A DNA stretch of 64,000 nucleotides from Bacteroidota bacterium. GTDB taxonomy: Bacteria > Bacteroidota > Bacteroidia > Chitinophagales > Chitinophagaceae. Positions within the stretch are counted from its first letter, which is position 1, and each line of letters starts with the position of its first letter. Under the pieces are notes generated by a model, which ran no database searches, was not told the DNA's origin, and worked only from the letters and a program-made list of their open reading frames with translations. Positions 53,393 through 62,643 of the stretch are shown piece after piece. Both the position numbers and the translations under genes were made by a program. The DNA lies in contig JAEZGI010000077.1 of the NCBI GenBank assembly GCA_023416995.1, forward strand, positions 62,001 through 126,000. Direction: 5' to 3'.

Positions 53393-53424
53393 GCGCTGGT
53401 ACGATTATGGTACCAGGGCTTATA
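53388..53424. terminator. Hairpin overlapping the kinase stop codon
   Basis: Arms TATAAGC-G-CTGGTAC and GTACCAG-G-GCTTATA form two 7-bp stems with one G/G mismatch and a 7-base loop. The hairpin begins at the TAA stop of the kinase and ends 10 bases before the next gene. No U-tract follows, so it may be an attenuator or RNA-processing structure rather than a terminator. Confidence 0.5.
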
Positions 53425-53434
53425 AACAATCACC

Positions 53435-53554
53435 ATGAACAAATTATTCAGAGCGCTTATCGCAGGTTACGGCGCAAAAAAACTAGGTGGCGGTTGCCTT
53501 GGAACCGTGGTAGTTTTCATCATTATTTATTACGCGCTGGGGCAGTGTAACTAA
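53435..53554 (+). CDS. Tiny membrane protein (39 aa)
   Basis: A 39-residue protein with a basic and glycine-rich N-terminus (RALIAGYGAKKLGGGC) and one hydrophobic helix (about 22-34, LGTVVVFIIIYYAL), ending in GQCN. It starts 10 bases after the hairpin behind the kinase gene and is followed by a clear terminator, supporting a real gene. Function unknown. Confidence 0.65.
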   Translation: MNKLFRALIAGYGAKKLGGGCLGTVVVFIIIYYALGQCN

Positions 53555-53574
53555 AGAAGATAACTGATATTGAT

Positions 53575-53595
53575 TGTCCGGGCTTGCACCGGACA
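53575..53595 (+). terminator. Terminator of the tiny membrane protein gene
   Basis: Perfect 7-bp stem TGTCCGG / CCGGACA with a 7-base loop, followed by TTTCCGTTTTT. It lies 20 bases after the stop codon at 53554. Confidence 0.75.
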
Positions 53596-53653
53596 TTTCC
53601 GTTTTTATAAACCCTTTGAAACATCAGGATCTCCTTGCGTATCAACTAAATTC

Positions 53654-53905
53654 CTACCCCTGGTATGTTTTGGTAACATGGTTTTCGATATGTTTTCCCA
53701 CAATTTGGACCAGTTCATCCGGCCTGTCTTCGTTGACTATCCATTTACCCTGGCTGAAGGAAAGATGACCAAACGAAATGTCATTGAGTACCACATGAAA
53801 CGAAACCGGAACGCCATCATCATTTGTTTTTTCTGATGGGTTTGCCCAACCTTTGTAATGGAGGCCGTTATAGTCAAAACTGATATCGAAAATATTATCT
53901 TCCAT
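53654..53905 (-). CDS. Small conserved-looking protein (83 aa), unknown
   Basis: An 83-residue soluble protein, without signal peptide, of the type DNIFDISFDYNGLHYKGWANPSE, rich in beta-strand-like segments. I do not recognise a family. It follows an acidic small protein gene 17 bases upstream on the same strand, probably as an operon. The orderly composition and tight spacing support a real gene. Confidence 0.62.
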   Translation of the reverse strand: MEDNIFDISFDYNGLHYKGWANPSEKTNDDGVPVSFHVVLNDISFGHLSFSQGKWIVNEDRPDELVQIVGKHIENHVTKTYQG

Positions 53906-53922
53906 AGCTTTTAAACAATTTA

Positions 53923-54090
53923 TTAATCATTTGAATTATCAAGCTGCGCAAGTTCACCTTCATCAAGGTCCGCGGCTTTCGATTGATCAGGTTGAAGGTC
54001 AGGATCTTTACTCATGTCTTTCTCCGCCAGTTTTGCTGCTTCTTTAACAGGATCTTCTTTCGTGCCTGAACTTTTTTTGTCGTTTTGCAT
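53923..54090 (-). CDS. Small acidic protein (55 aa), unknown
   Basis: A 55-residue, highly charged and probably disordered protein (MQNDKKSSGTKEDPVKEAAK, ending ELAQLDNSND). The ATG at 54090 is preferred; the frame reaches 54117 with a weaker lead. It is first in a two-gene minus-strand unit with the 83-residue protein and is divergent from fabF. Function unknown. Confidence 0.58.
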   Translation of the reverse strand: MQNDKKSSGTKEDPVKEAAKLAEKDMSKDPDLQPDQSKAADLDEGELAQLDNSND

Positions 54091-54183
54091 ATTATAGGTT
54101 TTGTGTAAGATTATCAAATTTCAGACCTGTTGCCCCGGATTTTTAAGCGTTAAATATTGGCGCTATTTTGATTAAACCGGATG

Positions 54184-54213
54184 TTGTTTTGGTGCCGGAT
54201 TGGCGTAACTTCG
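54184..54213 (+). promoter_or_regulatory. Candidate Bacteroidota promoter for fabF
   Basis: -33-like TTG at 54184-54186 and -7-like TAACTTCG at 54206-54213 are separated by 19 bases, within the normal range. The expected start site leaves a leader of about 45 bases before the fabF ATG. It is the best-spaced promoter pair I found in this window. Confidence 0.5.
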
Positions 54214-54265
54214 CGCCGGAAAAACTTTGAAATTTATCCTTTAAAAATATCGTCAGAAAAAGACT

Positions 54266-55516
54266 ATGAAAAGAGTTGCAGTAACAGGACTTGGTTGTAT
54301 AACGCCCCTTGGAAACAGCGTAGGTGAATTCTGGCAAAGAATAGTTGCCGGCGAATCAGGAGCTGGCCCTATCACCAAATTTGATGCTTCAAAATTTAAA
54401 ACAAGATTTGGTTGCGAGGTTAAGAACTTTAATGCTGAAGAGTATATCGATAAAAAAGAACTTAAAAAATATGATCTGTTTACCCAATATGCAGTGGCTG
54501 CAACAGATCAGGCTATAAAAGAGTCCGGGCTGGACTTTGCCGCGATGGATAACCAGCAACGAGCAGAAGTGGGGGTAATCTGGGCGTCCGGAAATGGCGG
54601 TATCGGAACATTTGAACAACAATTGAATGATTTCCATCATGGTGATGGTACTCCACGATTCAATCCATATTTCATTCCTAAAATGATTGTTGACATTGCA
54701 GCCGGTGTCATTTCAATCCGCCATAAGCTGCATGGGCCAAACTATTGTACTGTTTCGGCTTGTGCCTCATCAAACACAGCAATTATTGCTGCTTTTGATA
54801 CAATAAGACTAGGTAAGGCAACCATCATGATTGCTGGTGGTTCGGAAGCTGCGATAACCCCCGCTTCAGTAGGAGGCTTTAATGCGGCCCAGGCATTATC
54901 AAAAAATAACGAAGCGTATCAAACAGCTTCGCGTCCATTTGATAAAAGCCGCGATGGTTTTGTAATCGGTGAAGGAGCAGGTGCGCTTGTACTGGAAGAT
55001 TACGATCATGCGGTACAACGTGGTGCCACTATTTATGCGGAAATGGTTGGCGGTGGAATGGCTGCTGATGCTTATCATCTTACAGGTACACCACCAGACG
55101 GGCTTGGAGCAGCCATTGGTATTCGTAAAGCTTTAAATGAAGCGGGTATCACTGCTGATAAAATCGACTATATCAATGCGCATGCTACCTCGACGCCATT
55201 AGGCGATTTAAGTGAGTTGCGTGGTATTTATGATGTATTTGGCAACTCTGGTGTTGCTATCAGTTCTACTAAATCAATGACCGGGCATTTGCTCGGTGGC
55301 GCCGGTGCTATTGAAAGTATTGTGAGTATTTGTTCAGTTCAACATGATATAGTACCTGCTACAATAAATACAAAGGAGCTGGATGAAGACATCCCTTCTG
55401 ATCTGAATATCGTTGTAGGCAAGTCGGTACAGCGCACAGTGGTTTATGCTTTGAACAATACTTTTGGTTTTGGTGGGCATACGGCTACCGCCATTTTCAA
55501 AAAGCATTCAAAGTAA
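54266..55516 (+). CDS. fabF: Beta-ketoacyl-ACP synthase II
   Basis: A 416-residue thiolase-fold condensing enzyme that elongates fatty acids with malonyl-ACP. The catalytic triad is C166 (TVSACASSN), H306 (NAHATSTPLGD) and H405 (FGFGGHTAT); the lysine in SSTKSMTGHLLGGAGA is conserved. MKRVAVTGLGCITPLG is the standard lead. It stands alone: acpP, which often precedes fabF, is not adjacent in the window. It could therefore be a second condensing enzyme rather than the main one. Confidence 0.95.
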   Translation: MKRVAVTGLGCITPLGNSVGEFWQRIVAGESGAGPITKFDASKFKTRFGCEVKNFNAEEYIDKKELKKYDLFTQYAVAATDQAIKESGLDFAAMDNQQRAEVGVIWASGNGGIGTFEQQLNDFHHGDGTPRFNPYFIPKMIVDIAAGVISIRHKLHGPNYCTVSACASSNTAIIAAFDTIRLGKATIMIAGGSEAAITPASVGGFNAAQALSKNNEAYQTASRPFDKSRDGFVIGEGAGALVLEDYDHAVQRGATIYAEMVGGGMAADAYHLTGTPPDGLGAAIGIRKALNEAGITADKIDYINAHATSTPLGDLSELRGIYDVFGNSGVAISSTKSMTGHLLGGAGAIESIVSICSVQHDIVPATINTKELDEDIPSDLNIVVGKSVQRTVVYALNNTFGFGGHTATAIFKKHSK

Positions 55517-55593
55517 CATCGCAGCAGTTTTGTATGATCGGTAATACAGATAAGTTAGCTCCTGTTTAATTTGCAGCGCTAAATATTGTTTGT

Positions 55594-56067
55594 ATGAGCC
55601 TTACGGAACTCCCTCTGCTACTATACGTTCTTTTGTACTTCGCCCTGGCGGCACAAGGCGTATTTTACCTGCTTTGTTTCCGGCAGGTATTTGCGGAAGG
55701 TTCTCCCGGAGAGTTTATAAAAATGAGGAAAAAAGCGGCTCCGATCCTGGAGCCGCGACTTTCAATAATATATTACTCCTGTCTGCTGACGGGCGCAACC
55801 ACCTTGTTTTTTAGTTTGCGGGAGGGCTGGTCAGCCAGTACGTTTTTCACCCTGATTTCTTATTGCTTCTTACTTGCCGATGTTGTGCTTGCAAAAAAGT
55901 TCAACATACCACTTAACTCCGCCATCGCTTTGATCGATCCCGATACTGTTTCGTCTCCGCAAGCAGCAGACATACAGCAAACCTGGCTTCGCTGGATTGG
56001 AATACGGGGGCGAATCATGATTTCGGGTTTTGTACTGATACTTGTGCAGAACTTTTATTTTAGTTAG
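55594..56067 (+). CDS. Multi-pass membrane protein, unknown (157 aa)
   Basis: A 157-residue protein with about four hydrophobic helices (about 8-30, 55-75, 80-100 and 137-155) and a hydrophilic loop with KMRKKAAPILEPRLS after the first helix. The spacing resembles small DUF1772-like or anthrone-oxygenase-like membrane proteins, but I cannot assign a family. It follows fabF by 77 bases in the same direction. Confidence 0.75.
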   Translation: MSLTELPLLLYVLLYFALAAQGVFYLLCFRQVFAEGSPGEFIKMRKKAAPILEPRLSIIYYSCLLTGATTLFFSLREGWSASTFFTLISYCFLLADVVLAKKFNIPLNSAIALIDPDTVSSPQAADIQQTWLRWIGIRGRIMISGFVLILVQNFYFS

Positions 56068-56251
56068 CATGTTCCAAAAAAAAATCCCTGCTATAAAGCC
56101 GGGAAGATGTGGATGCACCAATGAGTTCGTACGGACGGTCGATTGTGATCCACGTTTGGTTGGTTTCTAGGATTGGAATCAGTTTTCCAGGTTGGGTTAG
56201 GATTTTTTCAAGGGTTTGGATAATTGTCTGAAGCCTTACGTCTTCCGACAA
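56060..56251 (-). other. Doubtful small ORF, possible decayed gene
   Basis: A 63-codon minus-strand frame opening with TTG at 56251 (MSEDVRLQTIIQTLEKILTQ). Just upstream, another frame (about 56227-56388, minus) reads protein-like, ending AFIVESLAIAGVAGFMVAS-LHCRKT, but has no start codon before the GTG inside it. The two together look like a frameshifted or degenerate gene, or chance. A minus-strand terminator lies inside the 3' end. The rest of the 421-base gap to 56488 shows no other gene; it must contain the promoter of the barrel gene. Confidence 0.25.
56076..56104 (-). terminator. Minus-strand intrinsic terminator
   Basis: On the minus strand, arms TCCC-G-GCT... and AGC-A-GGGA with an ATAA-type loop are followed by nine T residues. 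This is a textbook intrinsic terminator for a minus-strand transcript, although no firm gene was found upstream of it. Confidence 0.6.
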
Positions 56252-56488
56252 TGTAAAGATGCAACCATAAAACCGGCTACACCAGCAATTGCAAGGCTTT
56301 CCACAATGAATGCATAATAAGTATTGGTTTTGTAAAAGGAATTACTTACTATTCGTGCATTTACGAATGCCTGTTTTACGTAGATCTACGAGTTTCAGGG
56401 ATCAGCATCGTTTCCCTTCACCCTTAAATTATACAGTTCATCACATTTCATGGTGCAAAATCGGGCGCTAAGTCAAATATTTGCGCGC

Positions 56489-58894
56489 ATGAAAAATAGT
56501 TTACTCTTTGTTTTATTATTAACCTCATTTTCGGTAGCAGCACAAGAGGCTGTGATTTACAAAGGACGCGTCACAGATGACAAGAATGGCATCCCGGGAG
56601 CCACCATCGCCTTACTCAAAAAAACTGATTCATCCCTGGTAAAACTTGCTATCAGTAATGGTAACGGTTTGTTTGAATTTGTTGGCGTGGATGCAGGTGA
56701 TTATATGTTCCTTGCCACCTTTATTGGGTATGATTCCTCCTATAGCGACGCTAAAGAAAACTATGATAATGTATTAACGCTCGTCTCCCGCGCGCAGGCC
56801 CTGGGCCAGGTTACCGTGGTTTCACGCCGCCCTCTTGTGGAAGCAAGGCTCGATAAAATGGTGGTTAATGTTGATGCTTCTCCATCAAATGCAGGTTCAA
56901 CGGCACTCGAATTACTGGAAAAATCACCTGGAGTATCCGTAGACAAAGATGGAAATATCAGTCTTAAAGGAAAACAGGGTGTAACTGTTTTGATGGATGG
57001 AAAACAAACTTACCTCAGTGGTCAGGACCTGGCCAACCTGCTGAGAAGTATGCCCGCAAGTCAACTGGACCAGGTTGAAATTATGACGCAGCCTTCCGCG
57101 AAATTTGATGCTGCCGGTAATTCCGGGATCATTAATCTCCGCACAAAAAAAGCCAAAACCATGGGCTTCAATGGCAGTGTGAGTGTTGGATATGTACAGG
57201 GTGAATATCCGAAGTCGCCTAATAGTTTCAATTTCAACTACCGTAAAGGTAAGATCAACCTGTTCACCAATGGCGGCTATACTTATTGGGAAGGATTTAA
57301 TGATCAGAGACTGAACAGGAAGTTTCTCCAGGGTAATAACAGCAACTATGTATTTGATCAGCTTGGAAAAAACCACAACATTAGCCAGAACTATAATGCA
57401 AGGATCGGTTTGGACTATAACGTTGATGCAAAAACGACGATCGGTGTAATGGTAGGTGGAAACTACAGCCTCAGAAAAGGTGTCAATGAAAGTGTTGGCG
57501 ATTTCTTCTATGAAAACACCAATAATGTTGATTCAAGCATATATGCCGTAAACACTACGCGTAATCCATGGAGGAATTTCACGGCAAACGCTAACTATAA
57601 AAAGAACCTTAACAAAAACGGCCGCGAGATCAGTGCGGACCTTGATTATATCAAATACAGTTCCGAACTGGACCAGTTTACCGACAACCGGGTACTATAT
57701 CCAACAGCACCTGACAATCCCTATTTGCTTCGCGCGGTGTTGCCTTCAGAAATTGATATTTATAGTGCAAAAGTGGATTATGTTCATCCATTGTCAAAAG
57801 AAACCAAACTTGAGGGCGGCGTAAAGGCCAGTTATGTTCGTACGGATAACAATGCGCCATATGAAACTTATGATGAAAACTCGGGTAAATGGGTGGATGA
57901 CAGACGTAAGGATCATTTCCAATATGATGAACAAATTTCTGCTGCCTATGTCAACTTCAGCACACAGATGAAAAAATGGGGTTTCCAGGCAGGTTTACGC
58001 GGTGAGCATACACATACAAAAGGAACACAGATCCTGATAGGTAAGAGCATTTCAAGGGATTACTTTCAGTTGTTTCCTACGGCGTACGTCAGTTATTCAA
58101 TGAACGATAAAAACCAGTTTGGATTGAACTATGGCCGCAGGGTTGAGCGTCCCAATTACCAGGATCTGAACCCTTTTCAACAATTTCTTGATCTGTATAC
58201 TTTTAACCAGGGAAATCCTTATCTGACACCCCAGTTTACAAACAATATCGAACTGAGTCACATCTTTAAAAGCAAACTCAGTACAACACTTAACTATTCT
58301 TACACCTCAGACATCATCAATGATATCCTGGTTCAGAACGACGAAACGAAGGTAACGTATCAAACAAAAGAGAACGTGGCGTCCCGCCGGAATATCGGGC
58401 TTGCTATCAGTTACAATGCTCAGATAACCACCTGGTGGACCACCAGTTTGTATGGTAACCTGTACAATACCTATTACAAGGGATTGGTGAATAATGAAAT
58501 GCTCAGCACTGATGTAACTGCCTATATGTTGAACTTCAACCAGCAATTCCGGTTTTTAAAAACCTGGGGTGCGGAGGCAAGCGGCTTTTACCAAAGCAAA
58601 ACACTTGCAACAAGCATGTTTGTTATCAAACCGATTTATGTTGTTTCATTCGGTTTCAGCAAACAGATTCTTAAAAATAAAGGAAGTCTTAAGCTGAGCA
58701 TCATTGATCCGTTCCGCATCCAGAAAACAGATGTGTTGATCAATCATTCCAACATAAATATGTTTGTTACAAACAGGTGGGACAACCGCAGGGTGGGGCT
58801 CACATTCAGCTACCGTTTCAGCAAGGGACAGAATGTACAACAACGCAGACGTACAACAGGTGCACAGGAGGAACAGAACCGCGTAGCACAATAA
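56489..58894 (+). CDS. Outer-membrane beta-barrel protein, TonB-dependent-receptor-like (OMP_b-brl_3 type)
   Basis: An 801-residue outer-membrane protein. The ATG at 56489 begins a signal peptide (MKNSLLFVLLLTSFSVAAQ) and is preferred to 56450. A carboxypeptidase-regulatory domain (about 23-105, YKGRVTDDKNGIPGATI) is followed by a plug (about 105-225, TVVSRRPLVEARLDKMVVNVD, GVTVLMDGKQTYLSGQDL) and a barrel with aromatic-rich strands and final FSYRF. It lacks the SusC VVVGYG box. Such proteins probably import metal chelates or peptides, or act as adhesive barrels; substrate unknown. Confidence 0.9.
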   Translation: MKNSLLFVLLLTSFSVAAQEAVIYKGRVTDDKNGIPGATIALLKKTDSSLVKLAISNGNGLFEFVGVDAGDYMFLATFIGYDSSYSDAKENYDNVLTLVSRAQALGQVTVVSRRPLVEARLDKMVVNVDASPSNAGSTALELLEKSPGVSVDKDGNISLKGKQGVTVLMDGKQTYLSGQDLANLLRSMPASQLDQVEIMTQPSAKFDAAGNSGIINLRTKKAKTMGFNGSVSVGYVQGEYPKSPNSFNFNYRKGKINLFTNGGYTYWEGFNDQRLNRKFLQGNNSNYVFDQLGKNHNISQNYNARIGLDYNVDAKTTIGVMVGGNYSLRKGVNESVGDFFYENTNNVDSSIYAVNTTRNPWRNFTANANYKKNLNKNGREISADLDYIKYSSELDQFTDNRVLYPTAPDNPYLLRAVLPSEIDIYSAKVDYVHPLSKETKLEGGVKASYVRTDNNAPYETYDENSGKWVDDRRKDHFQYDEQISAAYVNFSTQMKKWGFQAGLRGEHTHTKGTQILIGKSISRDYFQLFPTAYVSYSMNDKNQFGLNYGRRVERPNYQDLNPFQQFLDLYTFNQGNPYLTPQFTNNIELSHIFKSKLSTTLNYSYTSDIINDILVQNDETKVTYQTKENVASRRNIGLAISYNAQITTWWTTSLYGNLYNTYYKGLVNNEMLSTDVTAYMLNFNQQFRFLKTWGAEASGFYQSKTLATSMFVIKPIYVVSFGFSKQILKNKGSLKLSIIDPFRIQKTDVLINHSNINMFVTNRWDNRRVGLTFSYRFSKGQNVQQRRRTTGAQEEQNRVAQ

Positions 58895-58920
58895 AGAACC
58901 TCACAATTAATCATTTTTAT

Positions 58921-58947
58921 TGCCAGGTGCCGAACAGGCCCCTGGCA
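58921..58947 (+). terminator. Terminator after the barrel gene
   Basis: Stem TGCCAGG-T-GCC / GGC-C-CCTGGCA with a 4-base GAAC-A loop, followed by TTTTAAT. It lies 26 bases after the barrel stop codon. Confidence 0.75.
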
Positions 58948-59022
58948 TTTTAATGTCCGGTCAGATTTAACCTTTTAATCTCCGTTTATTTGTTTATTTT
59001 AAGGATAAACAAAAGCGGACGT

Positions 59023-59673
59023 ATGACACAATTGAATGACTGGAAGAACCGTAGCGGAATGATCATAGTGTTTTTCGGAATGCTTGCCGCAGTGATTGCA
59101 ATAGAATACTCTACTCAGAGGCATTATAAGGACCTGGATCACAATGTTAGCTCCTTGTACCGTGACCGGTTGATGCCTGCCAATTATTTGTTGAGGCTTA
59201 ATGATCAGCTTCATCAGAAACAGCGCTGGCAATACAATTATACCGGTGGTAAACCGGTTGATGAAAAAAGTCTGAAGAGGGCAGGAGATTCAATCGCCGC
59301 GCTGAGGGCCTTGTACGAAAAAACATATCTCACGCCTGCAGAAGAAGCACTTTGGGCGGATTTTAATGCGAGCCTTGCCGGATATAACCGAACCGAGACA
59401 AGTCTTCGCTTTTCACCTGGCGATAGCGCCAGGCAGGCGCAACTGAATACATATTTTGAAGTATCTATCGCTACGCTTGCAAAACTTGGGGAACTGCAGG
59501 CTGTAGAGGGCGATAAGATCACCCGGAGTTCAAGAAGTATATTAAGCGGAAACTTTCTACAGCATATTACCGAGATTTCTTTGCTTTTCCTGATCGGGCT
59601 GTTTGCCATCAACTGGTTACTTAAACCCAGGCCGGTAGTGCTGTCCAAAACGCTTAACCATTCCGCGAATTAA
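59023..59673 (+). CDS. Four-helix-bundle membrane sensor-like protein without output domain
   Basis: A 216-residue protein with an N-terminal membrane helix (about 13-31), a periplasmic helical domain (about 35-180, YRDRLMPANYLLRLNDQLHQ, resembling the MCP four-helix bundle ligand-binding domain) and a C-terminal membrane helix (about 185-205), then a short tail. It has no signalling or kinase domain, so it is either a stand-alone sensor or a structural protein. The ATG at 59023 is chosen over 58990 for a cleaner N-terminus. It converges with the GH127 gene. Confidence 0.8.
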   Translation: MTQLNDWKNRSGMIIVFFGMLAAVIAIEYSTQRHYKDLDHNVSSLYRDRLMPANYLLRLNDQLHQKQRWQYNYTGGKPVDEKSLKRAGDSIAALRALYEKTYLTPAEEALWADFNASLAGYNRTETSLRFSPGDSARQAQLNTYFEVSIATLAKLGELQAVEGDKITRSSRSILSGNFLQHITEISLLFLIGLFAINWLLKPRPVVLSKTLNHSAN

Positions 59674-59692
59674 CTCCTGATCGGCCCGGCAA

Positions 59693-61663
59693 TTATTTTG
59701 TATCCGGCTCCGGTATAAGGCGGATCGCCTCAATGGTTGAGGGTAACCAGACCTGCATCTCACCAGGGCCACGGTTGTTCCAGGTGAAGTATGGTACAGC
59801 TTTAACGATGCGCGAGTCTGATTGTATGGATTTTTTATCAGGAGCCGGTTGAAAGACAGTTGCCTGAAAACTTATCTGGTTCACACCTCCCAATAACCCG
59901 GGTTGATACTTCACATCGAAATCGGTACTGTCAGGTACTATGAAATTGTAGGCCGTACCTGCATTGTCTTTGTCTTCCACACAATAGATCAATGGCCCGT
60001 ACTGCAAAGCAGTTTTTTCTTTGTTTTGTTTTATCTGCGGATGGCTAAGCACGCGGCGGACTGTCATAGGCAGATCAAAACTTATACGGTCATTTTTTTT
60101 CCATTTTCTGGTGACTACCGCGTACCCCTGGTCAATTTTGTACTGTACGGGTTGCCCGTTTATAGCAAGGATGGGTTTAGCTTCTGTATTATTCGCATAA
60201 CGATACAGATCGCCCGGCACGGGTTCAGTGATCCACCCTGGTATCCTGATCCGCAATTCGATGTTCTTGTTTGCAGCCTGCGTTATGCTGACCTGGTTGT
60301 TTCCTTTCCAGGGGTAACCACTCTCCATGCGAAATGCGAGCCCGGTTTTGCCCAGCGTACCGGTTGCACTACCCACGAAAAGATTTATCCATGCAGTATT
60401 GTCATTGTAACTGTACACATAATTTCCGAGTGAAGCAATAAGACGGGCTATGTTTGAAGGGCAACATGCGGTTCCAAACCATTCACTCCTTTTATGCGTA
60501 CCCTTTGAAGCAAGTGGATTACCGTAAAAAAAACGATCGCCGCTTTGTGATAAACCCGATAATGCCGCATTGAATAAACTGCGTTCCAACACATCAATGA
60601 ACCGGGCATCGCCAGTAAGCATATTCATTCTCTGGTTCCATAGCACCATGCCTACTGATGCACAGGTTTCGCAATAAGCCGACTCATTTGGCAGGTCATA
60701 GTCTTTGCCAAACCCTTCATTGCTTCCCTGTGCACCTATACCACCGGTGATATAAAGATTTCTGAAGACTACGTCATCCCAGATGGTTTTCATAGCCTTC
60801 ATGTAACCTGCATCATTGTTCACCGCCGCAACATCAGCCGCACCCGTGTACATATACATTGCCCGAACCGCATGTCCGGTTATCTGTGTTTGTTCCTTCA
60901 CAGGAACACCATCCTGGCAATAGTCTGGATCTTTCCATTCGTCCCAGATCTTTCCTTTGCCATAGCCCTTGCCACGCTGATCAAGAAACCAGATCGAAAG
61001 GTCCATGTATTTCTTTTCACCTGTGTGGTGATATAACTTCATCAATGCGAGTTCAATTTCCTGGTGACCGCTTACCCAAACTCGGTTTCCGAGCCGGAAC
61101 ATACTGTCAATATGATTGGCAAAACGTATCGCAACGTCAAGCAGTTTCCTTTTTCCGGTGGTAGAATGATAAGCTATGCCAGCTTCTATAAGATGGCCCG
61201 CGCAATAATCTTCATGACGCTCCATATCGGTCCAGCGTTTATCCAATCCCGTTAGTGTGTAATAGGTGTTCAGGTAACCGTCAGGTAATTGTGCAGCGGC
61301 GATCTTATCTATCCATTCATCGGTCTTTTTTTCAAGTTCAGCGTTGGGTCGGTTTTTTAACGAATAAGCTATTGCTTCTATCGCTTTGTATACATCAGAG
61401 TCATCGTAACAGATTCCTTCATGTTTTCCTTCGCCACGGGCTGCTTTCTCAAAGTTCCTTATGCGGCCGGTTTTGTTTTCAGTATATAAAATGCAGGTGT
61501 TGATTGTTGTGATTGCTACAGTCTGCTGTTTTGTTTTCCAGAAAGCATCGGTTATGGATACCTGTGAAAAATCGAGCGGATACGATTTTTGCAGGGAGGT
61601 TTGAGCGGCCAGGCTGCCGGTAATGGTTAGTGCAAGAAAAAGGATTCTTATTTTCATAGACAT
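59693..61663 (-). CDS. Secreted GH127 glycoside hydrolase (beta-L-arabinofuranosidase-type)
   Basis: A 656-residue exported enzyme with signal peptide (cleavage near LAAQ); an alternative ATG is at 61657. The (alpha/alpha)6 barrel shows GICYDDSDVYKAIE, LPDGYLNTYY, HEDYCAGHLIEAGIAY, the acid region NESAYCETCASVG, and the zinc/nucleophile cysteine pair around residue 400 (GTACCPSN). These fit GH127 (DUF1680), whose known members release beta-L-arabinofuranose using a zinc-bound cysteine. It stands outside the main utilisation locus. Confidence 0.92.
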   Translation of the reverse strand: MSMKIRILFLALTITGSLAAQTSLQKSYPLDFSQVSITDAFWKTKQQTVAITTINTCILYTENKTGRIRNFEKAARGEGKHEGICYDDSDVYKAIEAIAYSLKNRPNAELEKKTDEWIDKIAAAQLPDGYLNTYYTLTGLDKRWTDMERHEDYCAGHLIEAGIAYHSTTGKRKLLDVAIRFANHIDSMFRLGNRVWVSGHQEIELALMKLYHHTGEKKYMDLSIWFLDQRGKGYGKGKIWDEWKDPDYCQDGVPVKEQTQITGHAVRAMYMYTGAADVAAVNNDAGYMKAMKTIWDDVVFRNLYITGGIGAQGSNEGFGKDYDLPNESAYCETCASVGMVLWNQRMNMLTGDARFIDVLERSLFNAALSGLSQSGDRFFYGNPLASKGTHKRSEWFGTACCPSNIARLIASLGNYVYSYNDNTAWINLFVGSATGTLGKTGLAFRMESGYPWKGNNQVSITQAANKNIELRIRIPGWITEPVPGDLYRYANNTEAKPILAINGQPVQYKIDQGYAVVTRKWKKNDRISFDLPMTVRRVLSHPQIKQNKEKTALQYGPLIYCVEDKDNAGTAYNFIVPDSTDFDVKYQPGLLGGVNQISFQATVFQPAPDKKSIQSDSRIVKAVPYFTWNNRGPGEMQVWLPSTIEAIRLIPEPDTK

Positions 61664-61797
61664 TCGCAAATTTGTGGTGAGCCATTCAAAGATAGCGTCC
61701 TATGTTTAGATGGCCCTTTTCAGTCGCAAATACCTGGGGAAATTTCATGGCACTTCTTTTATCTTTAAAGTATTAATTAACCTTTCAATTACTTCAT

Positions 61798-62634
61798 ATG
61801 AAATGGATGGGCAGAAGACAAAGCGGCAACGTGCAGGACCGTCGTGGCAGTGGCGGGGGCAGGATGGTCGCCGGTGGCGGAATCGGCGCTTTGGTACTCG
61901 CAGCAATCGTCTACCTGCTGGGAGGTGATCCTGGCCAGGTACTTCCGACAGATAATACACCGGCCCAACAACAATCACCGGCCGAAAAACAGGCCGACGA
62001 CCAGCTTGCCAACTATCTTGGGGTAGTACTTGCTGATACTGAAGACGTGTGGGATTCACTGTTTGCCGCCAACGGAAGCCGGTATCAACATCCCCAGCTT
62101 GTATTGTTTTCCGGCCGCGATCAATCGGCCTGTGGCATTGCAGATGCTGGCATGGGGCCGTTTTATTGTCCGGCCGACAACCAGATCTATATCGATTTAT
62201 CATTCGTAGAAGAATTACAACAGCGTTTTGGTGCGAAGGAAGGTGATTTCCCCATCGCTTACGTCCTCGCGCACGAGGTGGGGCACCATGTGCAGCACCT
62301 TATGGGCATTACGCAGCAGACTTCAAAACTAAGACAACAGTTAAGTACTACCGAATATAACAAAGTGAGCGTGCAGGTGGAATTGCAGGCGGATTTTTTT
62401 GCCGGTATCTGGGCTCATTATAATCAAAAGATGAAAGGGGTGCTTGAGCCAGGAGATATTGAAGAAGCATTAAGCGCGGCAGCAGCCGTAGGGGATGACA
62501 GGATTCAACAAAAGACACAGGGGACCATTCGGCCCGATCTGTTTACACATGGAACAGCGGCGCAACGGATGGAATGGTTTACCAGGGGATATAAGACGGG
62601 CGACCTTTCGCAAAGTCCAAGGATCGCGAATTGA
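61798..62634 (+). CDS. Neutral zinc metallopeptidase-type membrane protein (YpfJ family)
   Basis: A 278-residue protein with a basic N-terminus, one membrane helix (about 26-44), a linker and a peptidase-like domain with VLAHEVGHHVQHLMG (H159-H163) and QADFFAGIWAHYN, the second conserved block. The family (YpfJ, DUF1025-like) has the HExxH zinc motif, so a membrane-anchored protease is likely; the substrate is unknown. It diverges from the GH127 gene. Confidence 0.93.
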   Translation: MKWMGRRQSGNVQDRRGSGGGRMVAGGGIGALVLAAIVYLLGGDPGQVLPTDNTPAQQQSPAEKQADDQLANYLGVVLADTEDVWDSLFAANGSRYQHPQLVLFSGRDQSACGIADAGMGPFYCPADNQIYIDLSFVEELQQRFGAKEGDFPIAYVLAHEVGHHVQHLMGITQQTSKLRQQLSTTEYNKVSVQVELQADFFAGIWAHYNQKMKGVLEPGDIEEALSAAAAVGDDRIQQKTQGTIRPDLFTHGTAAQRMEWFTRGYKTGDLSQSPRIAN

Positions 62635-62643
62635 TATGAGCGC

